Below, one piece after another: positions 9,183-18,102 of a DNA stretch of 64,000 nucleotides. The DNA comes from Flavobacterium sp. N1736 (GTDB taxonomy: Bacteria; Bacteroidota; Bacteroidia; Flavobacteriales; Flavobacteriaceae). Made by a program: the position numbers and the translations under genes. The stretch lies in contig NZ_CP109994.1 in the NCBI RefSeq assembly GCF_025947065.1, positions 4,712,001-4,776,000 of the forward strand, read 5' to 3'. The notes below the pieces were generated by a model. The model saw only the letters and a program-made list of their open reading frames with translations, searched no databases and had not been told where the DNA came from. Numbering within the stretch: position 1 is the stretch's first letter; the number at the start of each line of letters is the position of its first letter.

Positions 9183-9614
9183 TTAGCTTTTTACTGGATC
9201 TGGTAAAACAGTACCTTTAATTGTAAGTACTTTTGTTGGTTGTCCTTCAGCATTAGAAGTAACGGTTACAGTTTTTGTAAAAGCACCAACTCTGTCAGTA
9301 GCATATTTTACACCAATAATACCTTTAGCACCCGGAGCGATTGGCTCTTTTGGAGTAGTTGGTACAGTACAACCACAAGATCCTTGTGTGTTAGTAATGA
9401 TTAATGGTTTAGTACCGTTGTTTACAAAAACAAACTGACGGTTACCATCTGCATTGTGAGCGATAGTTCCGTAATCAATTGTTTCGTTTTCAAAAACCAT
9501 TCCGGCTCCTTCAATTTTAGCAACTTTTGCAGCTTTAGCTTTCTTAGTACTTTGAGCGTTAGAAGCTGTAATTCCAACAACAGCTAACATAGCAAATAAA
9601 ATTATTTTTTTCAT
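9183..9614 (-). CDS. DUF1573 periplasmic protein
   Basis: A 143-residue exported protein with signal peptide MKKIILFAMLAVVGITASNA. After a Lys/Ala-rich stretch, residues 38-138 are an Ig-like DUF1573 domain: FENETIDYGTIAHNADG, FVFVNNGTKPLIITN, SCGCTVP with its paired cysteines, and a GVKYATDRVGAF strand. DUF1573 is very common in Bacteroidota and of unknown function. It ends at its own terminator. Confidence 0.92.
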   Translation of the reverse strand: MKKIILFAMLAVVGITASNAQSTKKAKAAKVAKIEGAGMVFENETIDYGTIAHNADGNRQFVFVNNGTKPLIITNTQGSCGCTVPTTPKEPIAPGAKGIIGVKYATDRVGAFTKTVTVTSNAEGQPTKVLTIKGTVLPDPVKS

Positions 9615-9770
9615 CTTTTAAGAGTCTTTTTTAATTATCACAAATCTATATAAAATTCTTATATCTGAACTTAAAATATTCTTAAAATATTTTAATTATT
9701 ATAGCTCTTCGATATTCCTTTAAAATATTATAAATTCGCTGTCTTAATTTTCATTTAAAAATACAATAAT

Positions 9771-12377
9771 TTGGCAGCGAAAGAGAAAGTGGTGAAAGAA
9801 ACACCTTTAATGAAACAGTACAACGATATCAAGAGAAAATATCCTGATGCATGTTTGCTTTTCAGAGTAGGTGATTTTTACGAAACCTTTGGAGAAGATG
9901 CTATTAGGGCTTCAAAAATTCTTGGAATTACGTTAACCAAAAGAGGAGCGGGTTCTGAGACTGAAACTGCATTGGCAGGTTTTCCGCATCATTCTATTAA
10001 TACGTATTTGCCAAAATTGGTAAAAGCCGGACTTCGTGTTGCCATTTGCGATCAGCTTGAAGATCCTAAAATGACCAAAACGATTGTGAAACGCGGCGTT
10101 ACAGAGCTTGTAACTCCCGGAGTTTCTTTAAATGATGAGGTTTTACAGTCTAAATCAAACAATTTCTTAGCATCGGTTTATTTTGCTAATAAAAATATTG
10201 GAGTTTCTTTTTTGGATGTTTCAACCGGAGAGTTTTTAACGGCTCAGGGAAATGCCGAATATATAGATAAGTTATTGCAGAATTTTAATCCAAGCGAAAT
10301 TCTGGTTCCAAAAACTAACAAAGGAGATTTTGCAGCAGCTTTTGGAGAAGATTTTCATAGCTTTTATCTGGAAGATTGGATTTATAAAGAAGATTATGCT
10401 TTAGAAACCCTGACAAAACATTTTCAAACCGTTTCTTTAAAAGGTTTTGGAATTGAAGAGTTAAAAGAAGGAATTATTGCATCCGGAGCAATTTTATATT
10501 ATTTATCAGAAACACAGCACAATCGTGTGCAGCATATCACAGCGATTCAGCGTATTGCAGAAGATGCTTATGTGTGGATGGATCGTTTTACGATTAGAAA
10601 TTTAGAATTATATCACAGTTATAATCCAAATGCCGTTACGCTTTTAGACGTAATCGATCGTACGCTTTCGCCAATGGGAGGACGTTTGTTAAAACGTTGG
10701 CTCGCACTTCCTTTAAAAGACAGTAATAAAATAAAAGGACGTCATGATGTGGTTTCGTATCTGAAATCAAATTCTGAAGTTTTACATAATATTCAATACC
10801 AAATCAAGCAAATTTCAGATTTAGAACGTTTGATTTCTAAAATTGCGGCAGGAAAAGTTTCTCCTCGTGAAATTGTTTATTTAAAAGAATCATTAGACGC
10901 TATTATTCCAATAAAAACCCTGGCGCTCGAAAGTCCTCAGGAAGCAGTGAAAATTATTGGAGACAGTTTGCATGCCTGCGATTTGCTGCGGGAGAAAATC
11001 AAAACAACCTTAAATCAGGATGCGCCTGTTGCGGTTGCAAAAGGAAATGCAATTGCAAAAGGAATTAACGAAGAATTAGATGAATTGCGTGCAATTTCAA
11101 CTTCGGGAAAAGAATTTTTAGAAGGAATTGAAAAAAGAGAATCAGAACGAACAGGAATTTCTTCGTTGAAGATATCTTTTAATAACGTTTTTGGTTATTA
11201 TATAGAAGTTCGAAATACGCATAAAGATAAAGTTCCGGAAGAATGGATTCGTAAACAAACTTTGGTAAATGCAGAGCGTTATATTACCGAAGAACTAAAA
11301 GAATATGAAACCAAGATTTTAGGAGCCGAAGAAAAGATTTATAAAATAGAATCAGAACTTTTTGAGCAATTGGTTGGCTGGATCGCGACATATATTAAAC
11401 CCGTTCAGATGAATGCCAATTTGGTAGCGCAATTAGATTGTTTGTGTTCGTTTACGCAATTGGCAATCGAAAATCAATATGTGTGTCCTGAAATTGACGA
11501 GACTTTCGAACTTGACATCAAAAACGGAAGACACCCGGTTATCGAAAAACAATTGCCTGTTGGCACGCCATATATCGCCAATGATGTTTTCCTTGACAGA
11601 GAAACCCAACAAATAATCATGATTACAGGTCCCAATATGTCCGGTAAATCGGCTATATTAAGACAAACGGCTCTAATTGTTTTGTTGGCTCAAATGGGTA
11701 GTTTTGTACCGGCTGACAGTGTAAGAATGGGCATTGTAGATAAAATCTTTACCAGAGTAGGAGCGTCGGATAATATTTCGATGGGAGAATCTACATTTAT
11801 GGTTGAGATGAATGAAACTGCTTCTATTTTGAACAATATTTCTGATCGTAGTTTGGTTTTATTAGATGAAATTGGAAGAGGAACCAGCACGTATGATGGA
11901 ATTTCGATTGCCTGGGCAATAGCAGATTTCCTGCACGAACATCCTTCAAAAGCGAAGACGTTATTTGCAACGCATTATCATGAATTAAACGAAATGACGG
12001 AATCGCTGCCAAGAATCCAGAATTATAATGTTGCGGTAAAAGAACTAAAAGATACCGTTCTTTTTATTCGTAAACTGGTAAAAGGAGGAAGCGCACATAG
12101 TTTTGGAATTCACGTTGCAAAGATGGCAGGAATGCCCCAAATTGTAATTTTGAAAGCACAGAAGTTATTAAAGAAATTAGAAAAAAATCATTCCAGCGAT
12201 GCTCTAAATGGAGTGAAAGCTGCAAATGACGAAATGCAAATGAGCTTCTTTAATCTTGATGATCCTTTATTAGAAGAAATAAAAGAAGAAATCATGAGTC
12301 TTGATATAAATGCGATCACACCTGTTGAAGCATTAATGAAGCTTAATGAGATTAAAAGAATGTTGGTTGGAAAATAA
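9771..12377 (+). CDS. mutS: DNA mismatch repair protein MutS
   Basis: An 868-residue ATPase that recognises mismatches. The TTG start at 9771 is preferred because it gives [18 protein letters not shown], and the family needs residues before the first in-frame ATG (9810). The mismatch-wedge Phe-x-Glu is at F36-Y37-E38 in GDFYETF. Walker A, GPNMSGKS, is near residue 620. [14 protein letters not shown] (Walker B and signature) and the ATHYHEL motif follow. The C-terminal dimerisation segment is present. Length matches E. coli MutS (853). No strong Shine-Dalgarno is seen, as usual in this phylum. Confidence 0.97.
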   Translation: MAAKEKVVKETPLMKQYNDIKRKYPDACLLFRVGDFYETFGEDAIRASKILGITLTKRGAGSETETALAGFPHHSINTYLPKLVKAGLRVAICDQLEDPKMTKTIVKRGVTELVTPGVSLNDEVLQSKSNNFLASVYFANKNIGVSFLDVSTGEFLTAQGNAEYIDKLLQNFNPSEILVPKTNKGDFAAAFGEDFHSFYLEDWIYKEDYALETLTKHFQTVSLKGFGIEELKEGIIASGAILYYLSETQHNRVQHITAIQRIAEDAYVWMDRFTIRNLELYHSYNPNAVTLLDVIDRTLSPMGGRLLKRWLALPLKDSNKIKGRHDVVSYLKSNSEVLHNIQYQIKQISDLERLISKIAAGKVSPREIVYLKESLDAIIPIKTLALESPQEAVKIIGDSLHACDLLREKIKTTLNQDAPVAVAKGNAIAKGINEELDELRAISTSGKEFLEGIEKRESERTGISSLKISFNNVFGYYIEVRNTHKDKVPEEWIRKQTLVNAERYITEELKEYETKILGAEEKIYKIESELFEQLVGWIATYIKPVQMNANLVAQLDCLCSFTQLAIENQYVCPEIDETFELDIKNGRHPVIEKQLPVGTPYIANDVFLDRETQQIIMITGPNMSGKSAILRQTALIVLLAQMGSFVPADSVRMGIVDKIFTRVGASDNISMGESTFMVEMNETASILNNISDRSLVLLDEIGRGTSTYDGISIAWAIADFLHEHPSKAKTLFATHYHELNEMTESLPRIQNYNVAVKELKDTVLFIRKLVKGGSAHSFGIHVAKMAGMPQIVILKAQKLLKKLEKNHSSDALNGVKAANDEMQMSFFNLDDPLLEEIKEEIMSLDINAITPVEALMKLNEIKRMLVGK

Positions 12378-12442
12378 TTCAGATTTAAAGTTTAGGTTAT
12401 CAGAAAGTTATAAAATAAGTATAATTTTTTTTCAAAAAAGGC

Positions 12443-12472
12443 TTGTGTAATTGAATAAATGTCCTAAATTTG
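12443..12472 (+). promoter_or_regulatory. Promoter of the tRNA-Gly/tRNA-Leu unit
   Basis: TTG at 12443-12445, a 19-base spacer and TAAATTTG at 12465-12472 match the Bacteroidota housekeeping-sigma promoter (TTG / TAnnTTTG). It lies about 55 bases before tRNA-Gly. Confidence 0.65.
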
Positions 12473-12526
12473 CACTCGCAATACGAAACAAGTCAAGTAT
12501 TGTTAGTTCTTACTAAAATTTGAAAC

Positions 12527-12599
12527 GCGAAAATAGCTCAGTTGGTAGAGCGCGACCTTGCCAAGGTCGAGGTCGCGGGTTCGAGCCCCGTTTTTCGCT
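12527..12599 (+). tRNA. tRNA-Gly (anticodon GCC)
   Basis: A 73-nt cloverleaf. Acceptor GCGAAAA (12527-12533) pairs with TTTTCGC (12592-12598), with discriminator T at 12599. The D-loop has GTTGGTAGAG, the anticodon GCC is at 12560-12562 and the T-arm carries GGTTCGAGCC. No CCA is encoded. tRNA-Leu follows after 14 bases. Confidence 0.97.
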
Positions 12600-12613
12600 C
12601 AAAACCATATAAT

Positions 12614-12699
12614 GCTCGGATGGTGAAATTGGTAGACACGCTGGACTTAAAATCCAGTGAACAGCAATGTTCGTGCGGGTTCAAGTCCCGCTCTGAGTA
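12614..12699 (+). tRNA. tRNA-Leu (anticodon TAA)
   Basis: An 86-nt class II tRNA. Acceptor GCTCGGA pairs with TCTGAGT (12692-12698) through two G-U pairs. The anticodon stem is CTGGA/TCCAG with loop CTTAAAA and anticodon TAA at 12648-12650. A long variable arm (GAACAGCAATGTTC region) and a T-loop GGTTCAAGTCC follow. Co-transcribed with the preceding tRNA-Gly. Confidence 0.96.
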
Positions 12700-12702
12700 C
12701 TA

Positions 12703-12732
12703 AAGCCTCTTCTTTTTGAAGAGGCTTTTTTT
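12703..12732 (+). terminator. Intrinsic terminator of the tRNA unit
   Basis: AAGCCTCTTC / GAAGAGGCTT stem with a TTTTT loop, followed by a long T-run. It ends the tRNA-Gly/tRNA-Leu transcript. Confidence 0.9.
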
Positions 12733-12739
12733 ATTATAT

Positions 12740-12902
12740 AAATTTAGTAGTTTTCGGTTTTTAGTCTCGATTTACAGCTTAACAGTTTATAGTTTTGCAG
12801 TTTGCACTTTACATTTTACATTTTACAGTTTTATTAAACAGTAATCCAATATCGAAAAATCCAGCAATCAAATAATCTAAAATCTAAAATCAACAATCTA
12901 CA
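12740..12902. repeat. Degenerate low-complexity intergenic words
   Basis: This stretch before the YegP-like gene is built of short repeated words: ACTTTACATTTTACATTTT, and AATCTAAAATCTAAAATC near 12871-12890. A related AAAATCTAAAATCTACAATT string occurs at 22311-22330. No coding potential is seen. Confidence 0.5.
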
Positions 12903-12903
12903 T

Positions 12904-13278
12904 ATGGGTGCTTTTGTAATTAGTAAGCGATTTAATGATGAATATAAGTTCGTGTTTACTTCTAGAAAAGGCAAAGTAATATTTACGAGCTTGAGTTATG
13001 AGTTAAAATTTGAATGTGAGGAAGAGATTGAGAAGTTTAAAGTAAATGTTGATCTGGCCAGGTTTTTAAAATTTAAAGGCTCAGGAGGAAAATATTTTTT
13101 TAAATTGATGTTGGGGGAGGTTCACTTTGCAACAAGTCGAAAATACACAACCGAATTGCTTTTGCAGAAAGGAATTAAAGAAATAGTTCAATATTCATCA
13201 AAAGCAGAGATTTTGGATTTCTCATCATGTGAATCAATTTTTGAAGATGAGGTTGAAGAAGAAGAAGAAGTGGAATAA
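12904..13278 (+). CDS. YegP-like DUF1508 (UPF0339) protein
   Basis: A 124-residue cytoplasmic protein with two DUF1508-like halves. The first runs GAFVISKRFNDEYKFVFTS and GKVIFTSLSYELK (residues 2-48). The second runs FLKFKGSGGKYFFKLML and HFATSRKYTTELLLQKGI (residues 54-93). The end is strongly acidic (FEDEVEEEEEVE). The family is of unknown biochemical function; E. coli YegP has the same double layout. A terminator follows directly. Confidence 0.85.
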   Translation: MGAFVISKRFNDEYKFVFTSRKGKVIFTSLSYELKFECEEEIEKFKVNVDLARFLKFKGSGGKYFFKLMLGEVHFATSRKYTTELLLQKGIKEIVQYSSKAEILDFSSCESIFEDEVEEEEEVE

Positions 13279-13310
13279 AAAAAGCGATTGCCTCAGCAAT
13301 CGCTTTTTTT
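13278..13310 (+). terminator. Intrinsic terminator after the YegP-like gene
   Basis: AAAGCGATTGC / GCAATCGCTTT perfect stem with loop CTCA and eight T after it, overlapping the region right after the stop codon. Confidence 0.92.
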
Positions 13311-13350
13311 TGATGTAATAATGCTCTAATCGAAAATTTTGAGCATAAAA

Positions 13351-13374
13351 AAAACCATCACTAGGATGGCTTTA
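13351..13374 (-). terminator. Terminator of the small lipoprotein gene
   Basis: On the minus strand AAGCCATC pairs with GATGGTTT (one G-U) around a 5-base loop, followed by a T-run. It lies 25 bases past the lipoprotein stop. Confidence 0.7.
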
Positions 13375-13398
13375 AAATTTTTAGAACTTAGGTTCTAA

Positions 13399-13623
13399 TT
13401 ATTTTTTTACTTCTTTAGCAGCTTCTTCTACTTTAGTAGCAGCAGAATCAACTTTTGCAGCAGCAGAATCAACAGTTGTAGCAGCAGAATCAACTACAGC
13501 AGCAGCAGAATCAACAGCAACAGCAGTAGAATCTACAGACTCAGTAGCTGCAGCATCAGCTTTTTTACAAGAAACAACAGTTAAAACAGCAACAACAGCT
13601 AAACTTAAAAATACTTTTTTCAT
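13399..13623 (-). CDS. Small lipoprotein with VDSAA heptad repeats
   Basis: A 74-residue protein. The signal ends in a lipobox (LTVVSC, Cys19), so it should be lipidated and anchored on the periplasmic side or outer membrane. The rest is six tandem 7-residue units of the form VDSAAxx (residues about 29-71) and a Lys-rich tail. This gives an alanine-rich amphipathic helix like those of LEA- or Lpp-type proteins. The DNA repeats a 21-base unit accordingly. Function unknown; a structural or stress role is a guess. A TATCTTTG promoter box lies at 13661-13668 on the minus strand. Confidence 0.8.
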   Translation of the reverse strand: MKKVFLSLAVVAVLTVVSCKKADAAATESVDSTAVAVDSAAAVVDSAATTVDSAAAKVDSAATKVEEAAKEVKK

Positions 13624-13971
13624 CTTACTTTATTATAAAAGGTTAATTATTAATTCGTGGCAAAGATATAAATTTTTTAATATGTAAAATATTTTTTTAT
13701 TTTTTTTTTAAAATATTTTCGTTGCTCACGATTATCTTATTTATCAAAGATAGTGCCAAAATAGTAAAAATTTATGATATTATTGTATTTTTTGTATAAA
13801 TTATTTTTCGTTAAATATTCAATAATGAAATTGCCTTTTTTGATTCACTTAGTTGCAGTTTATTTTGTTTTTAATTGATTATTCTGCAAGCCGAGCAAGC
13901 TAAAATTAGCGCGTTTAAGACCTTTTTTTGGTAATAACAATACCAAATCAGTGTCAGTTGTTTAAAAGCGC
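13624..13971. other. AT-rich intergenic gap, promoter only
   Basis: A 348-base gap between two minus-strand genes. I see one -7 box (TATCTTTG, minus strand, 13668-13661) for the lipoprotein gene and a small TTTGGTA/TACCAAA hairpin near 13928-13948 without a correctly placed T-run. No ORF or RNA gene is recognised. Confidence 0.5.
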
Positions 13972-15201
13972 TTATAAAACGATTTTTAGAATGCGATCAG
14001 TTGCACCTGTATTATCCTGAATAAACGACCTGCAAATTTGCCCTTTTTCATTCAGGAAATTTTCATCGGTAATCAGTTGATCAAAACTGCTTTTTAGTTC
14101 TTCCTTATTCGATATTACAATGCATCCTCCAAGTTCGACCAACTGAACAGCTTCGGCAAAATTCGAATAATTGGGTCCTATTATAATCGGAATTCCAAAT
14201 GTAGCAGGTTCTAAAATATTGTGAATACCCGGATTTCCAAAACCACCGCCAACATAAGCGATCGTTCCGTAACTATATATTTTTGTTAGCAGCCCAACAG
14301 TGTCAATTATAAAAACCTGATAATTTGATAAATCAGCATTCTCTTTCTCAGAAAATAAAATACTTGTTTTTTTAATTTGCGATTTCAGATTTGAAATTTG
14401 ATCTGCCTTAATATTGTGCGGGGCAATTATGAATTTTACATTCTCCGGAGCCTGATTGATATATTCTGCCAGTAAAGCTTCGTCTTTTGGCCATGAACTT
14501 CCGATAACTATGGTAGTCTGATTGTTTTTAAATTTTTCAATAAAATCAAGCGAGTTATCTCTTTCTAAAATAGCATTAACACGATCAAAACGAGTGTCGC
14601 CGGATACAATTACATTATCAAAACCTATAGCTTCAATTTTTTGTTTTGAAACTTCATTCTGAACAAAGAAATAAGTGAAAGCTTTTAATGCTTTTCTGTA
14701 AAAACCGCCATACCATTTAAAAAACATCTGGCTGTCTCTAAAAATCCCCGAAATCAGATAAGTCGGAGTTTTGCTTGTTTCTAATTCTTTTAAATAGTTT
14801 AACCAAAATTCATATTTAATAAAAAATGCCTTTTCAGGATGTACCAGTTTTAAAAAACGTTTTGCATTTTTTTTGGTATCTAAAGGCAGGTATATCGTAA
14901 CATCGGCAACAGTATTGTTTTTGCGTACTTCATATCCCGAAGGCGAAAAAAACGTGACAATAATTTTATGTAAAGGATATTTTTCTTTAATTTTTTCGAT
15001 TACAGGCAAACCTTGCTCATATTCACCAAGTGAGGCAGAATGAAACCAAATCGTTTTGTCTGTTGGTTTTATTTTTTCTTCTAAAACAGCAAAAATATTT
15101 TTTCTTCCATCAATAAAAAGCTTAATTTTTGGACTAAAAAGTGCAATAATTTTAAGAAAAAAGCCGGCAATAGAAATAACTAAATTGTATAGAAAAAGCA
15201 T
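13972..15201 (-). CDS. waaA: 3-deoxy-D-manno-octulosonic acid (Kdo) transferase
   Basis: A 409-residue GT-B glycosyltransferase that adds Kdo to lipid A at the inner-membrane cytoplasmic face. There is an N-terminal hydrophobic anchor (residues 1-25). The Kdo-transferase N-domain has FHSASLGEYEQG with the conserved Glu, followed by VTFFSPSGYEV. FIKYEFWLNYL matches the family KYEfW segment. C-terminal nucleotide-binding motifs are VIGSSWPKDE, YVGGGFG.PGIHNILEPA and GPNYSNF. Length is usual. It is divergent from the sugar-aminotransferase operon that starts at 15338. Confidence 0.95.
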   Translation of the reverse strand: MLFLYNLVISIAGFFLKIIALFSPKIKLFIDGRKNIFAVLEEKIKPTDKTIWFHSASLGEYEQGLPVIEKIKEKYPLHKIIVTFFSPSGYEVRKNNTVADVTIYLPLDTKKNAKRFLKLVHPEKAFFIKYEFWLNYLKELETSKTPTYLISGIFRDSQMFFKWYGGFYRKALKAFTYFFVQNEVSKQKIEAIGFDNVIVSGDTRFDRVNAILERDNSLDFIEKFKNNQTTIVIGSSWPKDEALLAEYINQAPENVKFIIAPHNIKADQISNLKSQIKKTSILFSEKENADLSNYQVFIIDTVGLLTKIYSYGTIAYVGGGFGNPGIHNILEPATFGIPIIIGPNYSNFAEAVQLVELGGCIVISNKEELKSSFDQLITDENFLNEKGQICRSFIQDNTGATDRILKIVL

Positions 15202-15337
15202 ATATATAATTTTGGCGCTAAATTACGCTTCTTTCGATTATTTTCATTGTTTGAAGTTATTAAATAACTATTTTTGTTCTTCGTTTTAGAGATTTGGTTT
15301 CAAATCCAGTCTCAAGTTTTAAATAAATAAAAGATCA

Positions 15338-16471
15338 ATGAAAAAAATTCAAATGGTTGACTTAAAGAGTCAATATGAAAAAATAAAAGCTACTGTTGAC
15401 GCATCAATTCAAGAAGTTTTAGATACAAATACTTATATAAACGGACCTCTGGTTCACCAGTTTCAAAAGAATCTTGAGGATTATTTAGGGGCAAAACACG
15501 TAATTCCGTGTGCCAATGGTACAGATGCTTTGCAAATCGCCATGATGGCTTTAGATTTAAAACCGGGCGATGAGGTAATTACTGCAGATTTTACTTTTGC
15601 GGCTACAGTTGAGGTTATTGCTTTGCTGCAATTAACACCGGTTTTAGTTGATGTTGATATGACAAATATGAACATTGATATCGAAGCAATTAAAAAAGCA
15701 ATTACGCCAAAAACAAAGGCAATTGTTCCCGTGCATTTATTTGGCCGCGCTGCCAACATGGATGCAATTATGGAAATTGCTGCCGAACATAATTTGTATA
15801 TAATTGAAGATAATGCACAAGCTATTGGAGCCGATTATATTTCTAAATCAGGCGAAAAAACAAAAGTTGGTGTGATTGGACATGTTGCTGCAACTTCATT
15901 TTTTCCATCAAAAAACTTAGGTTGTTATGGTGATGGAGGTGCAATTTTTACAAACGACGATAAACTGGCGCACATTATTCGCGGAATCGTAAATCACGGA
16001 ATGTACGAGCGTTATCATCATGATGTTGTGGGTGTAAATTCTCGTTTAGATAGTATTCAGGCAGGAGTTTTAAATGCAAAATTACCTTTGTTAGACGAAT
16101 ATAATAAGGCACGTCGTCGTGCAGCTTCAAAATATAATGCAGCTTTTGCAGGGCATAAAAATATTATTACTCCAGATTTTGACGCAAACGAAAATGATCA
16201 CGTTTTTCATCAGTATGTGTTGAGAATTATCGATGCAGACAGAAATGCTTTAATGCAGCATTTATTGGATAAAGCAATTCCTTGTGCTATTTATTATCCA
16301 ATTCCGTTGCATTCGCAAAAAGCGTATGTAGATGTTCGTTATAAAGAAGAACAATTTCCGGTTACAAATCAATTAGTAAAAGAGGTTATTGCTTTGCCAA
16401 TGCATACAGAGCTTGATGATGAGCAAATTAAATTCATTACAGATTCTGTTTTAGAATTTTTAAACAAATAA
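15338..16471 (+). CDS. DegT/DnrJ/EryC1/StrS aminotransferase
   Basis: A 377-residue PLP-dependent sugar aminotransferase. MVDLKSQYEKI and NTYINGPLV at the N-terminus are typical. The PLP Lys is K192 in FFPSKNLGCYGDGG. EDNAQAIGA binds the cofactor. HHDVVGVNSRLDSIQAGVL and FHQYVLRI are family motifs. It makes an amino sugar, probably a UDP-linked precursor for surface polysaccharide, but the exact keto-sugar cannot be told. It leads a plus-strand run with the NTF2-like gene (3 bases apart) and galE. Confidence 0.93.
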   Translation: MKKIQMVDLKSQYEKIKATVDASIQEVLDTNTYINGPLVHQFQKNLEDYLGAKHVIPCANGTDALQIAMMALDLKPGDEVITADFTFAATVEVIALLQLTPVLVDVDMTNMNIDIEAIKKAITPKTKAIVPVHLFGRAANMDAIMEIAAEHNLYIIEDNAQAIGADYISKSGEKTKVGVIGHVAATSFFPSKNLGCYGDGGAIFTNDDKLAHIIRGIVNHGMYERYHHDVVGVNSRLDSIQAGVLNAKLPLLDEYNKARRRAASKYNAAFAGHKNIITPDFDANENDHVFHQYVLRIIDADRNALMQHLLDKAIPCAIYYPIPLHSQKAYVDVRYKEEQFPVTNQLVKEVIALPMHTELDDEQIKFITDSVLEFLNK

Positions 16472-16474
16472 ATT

Positions 16475-16915
16475 ATGAAAAGTTTCTCTGTTTTAGTTTT
16501 GATGGTTCTTGTTCAGTTTTCGGCTTTTGCTCAAAAATCGAATGTTAAAGAAGAAACCGCTGTTGGTAATCGTGTTGAAATTTTGCGTAAGGCAATGATT
16601 GATGCTGATGGAGTGAAATTAAAGGAACTAACTTCTGAAAATTTGAATTATGTTCATTCCAATGGTAATTTTCAAAACCAAACAGAATTCATAGACGGAA
16701 TAGTGAGTGGGAAATCTGACTTTGTGACTATAGATTTTCAAAACCAAACCATAACTATTCAAAATGATGTTGCAATAGTAAGACATGTTTTGGCGGCACA
16801 TACCAAAGATGACGGAGTTGACAGAGATATTAAAATAGGAATAATGCTTGTTTGGCAAAAGCAAAAGAATAACTGGGTTCTTATTGCAAGGCAGGCTTAT
16901 AAATTAACGACATAA
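16475..16915 (+). CDS. Secreted NTF2-like (DUF4440-type) protein
   Basis: A 146-residue protein with signal peptide MKSFSVLVLMVLVQFSAFAQ, then an NTF2-like alpha+beta cone: ILRKAMIDADGVKLKELTSE, LNYVHSNG, FIDGIVSGK, and strands VRHVLAAHTKDDG and GIMLVWQKQKNNWVLIARQ. Such domains bind small ligands or act as enzymes; the role here is unknown. It is tucked between two sugar-nucleotide genes, 3 bases after the aminotransferase stop and 14 before galE, so it is probably co-transcribed. Confidence 0.85.
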   Translation: MKSFSVLVLMVLVQFSAFAQKSNVKEETAVGNRVEILRKAMIDADGVKLKELTSENLNYVHSNGNFQNQTEFIDGIVSGKSDFVTIDFQNQTITIQNDVAIVRHVLAAHTKDDGVDRDIKIGIMLVWQKQKNNWVLIARQAYKLTT

Positions 16916-16929
16916 AAAACAACCAATAA

Positions 16930-17943
16930 ATGAAAGTATTAGTAACAGGAGGATTAGGTTTTATTGGTTCTCACACTGTAGTCGAATTGCAAAATGAAGG
17001 CTTTGAAGTGGTGATAATTGATAATCTTTCTAATTCTTCGGAAGATGTTTTAAAAGGAATCGTAAATATTACAGGGAAAAAACCGCTGTTTGAAAAAATA
17101 GATTTAAGAGAAAAAACGGCAGTACAGGATTTCTTTAAAAAACATAGTGACGTTACAGGAGTAATTCATTTTGCAGCTTCAAAAGCAGTTGGCGAAAGTG
17201 TTGAAAACCCGTTATTGTATTATGAAAATAACATTAGCAGTTTGGTTTATCTTTTGCAGGAACTAAAAGAAAAACCGGAAGCAAGTTTTATTTTCAGTTC
17301 GTCATGTACAGTTTACGGTCAAGCCGAAAAAATGCCAATTACCGAAGATGCGCCCGTTCAGACAGCAATGTCTCCTTATGGAAACACAAAACAAATTGGC
17401 GAAGAAATCATTACAGATACCACAAAAGTTACAAACATAAGTGCTATTTTATTGCGTTATTTTAATCCGGTTGGAGCACATCCAAGTACAGAAATTGGAG
17501 AATTGCCTTTAGGCGTTCCTCAGAATTTAGTGCCTTTTATTACACAAACCGGAATGGGATTACGTCAGGAATTATCTGTTTTTGGAAACGATTATCCAAC
17601 ACCTGACGGAACTGCTGTTCGTGATTATATTCACGTAGTAGATTTAGCAAAAGCACACGTAATTGCATTGCAGCGTTTGTTGAATAAAAAGAATATACAA
17701 AAAGTAGAAACCTTTAATCTTGGAACCGGAAAAGGAAGCTCGGTTCTGGAAGTAATTCATAGTTTTGAAAAAGTGAGCAATAAAAAATTGCCATACAAAA
17801 TCATGCCGCGTCGCGAAGGTGATATCACCGAAGCTTACGCCAATACAGATAAAGCAAATAATGTTTTGGGCTGGAAAGCAGAATTAAGTCTGGACGAAGC
17901 AATGGCAAGTGCCTGGAAATGGGAACAGAAAGTTCGTTCTTAG
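16930..17943 (+). CDS. galE: UDP-glucose 4-epimerase
   Basis: A 337-residue extended SDR enzyme that interconverts UDP-glucose and UDP-galactose. The NAD-binding Gly-rich loop is GGLGFIGSH (7-15). VIIDNLSNSS follows, then FSSSCTVYG with the catalytic Ser/Thr and the YxxxK pair in SPYGNTK. LLRYFNPVGAHPS, DYPTPDGTAVRDYIHVVDLA and FNLGTGKG are diagnostic of GalE. Full length. It ends the aminotransferase run and is followed by a repeat-flanked terminator. Confidence 0.96.
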   Translation: MKVLVTGGLGFIGSHTVVELQNEGFEVVIIDNLSNSSEDVLKGIVNITGKKPLFEKIDLREKTAVQDFFKKHSDVTGVIHFAASKAVGESVENPLLYYENNISSLVYLLQELKEKPEASFIFSSSCTVYGQAEKMPITEDAPVQTAMSPYGNTKQIGEEIITDTTKVTNISAILLRYFNPVGAHPSTEIGELPLGVPQNLVPFITQTGMGLRQELSVFGNDYPTPDGTAVRDYIHVVDLAKAHVIALQRLLNKKNIQKVETFNLGTGKGSSVLEVIHSFEKVSNKKLPYKIMPRREGDITEAYANTDKANNVLGWKAELSLDEAMASAWKWEQKVRS

Positions 17944-18097
17944 TTTTCAGTCTCAGTCTCAGTTTTCAATTAAAACTAAACATAATAAAAAATCCCAAGA
18001 ATTCAGATAAAATAAAAATCCTCATAAACAATCTGTTTATGAGGATTTTTTTATGTGTAGTTTTTAAACTGAAAACTTAAAACTGAGACTGAATACT
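17942..18097. repeat. Inverted ACTGAAAAC-word repeats flanking a terminator
   Basis: The left copy (17942-17968) is made of TTTTCAGTCTCAG words. The right copy (18068-18097) is made of ACTGAAAAC and ACTGAGACTGAA words and is the reverse complement in character. A third copy lies at 25921-25952 before aceA. The pair surrounds the galE/fabD terminator. Confidence 0.65.
18014..18050. terminator. Strong bidirectional terminator between galE and fabD
   Basis: A perfect 17-bp stem (AAAAATCCTCATAAACA / TGTTTATGAGGATTTTT) with a 3-base loop, plus A and T flanks. It serves the converging galE and fabD genes. Confidence 0.93.
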
Positions 18098-18102
18098 AAA
18101 AT

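Noticed and set aside
12904..13278. PUR-alpha-like (DUF3276) nucleic-acid-binding protein
   Set aside because: The sequence has the ISKRFNDEYKF pattern and double layout of DUF1508/YegP, not the PUR fold motifs.
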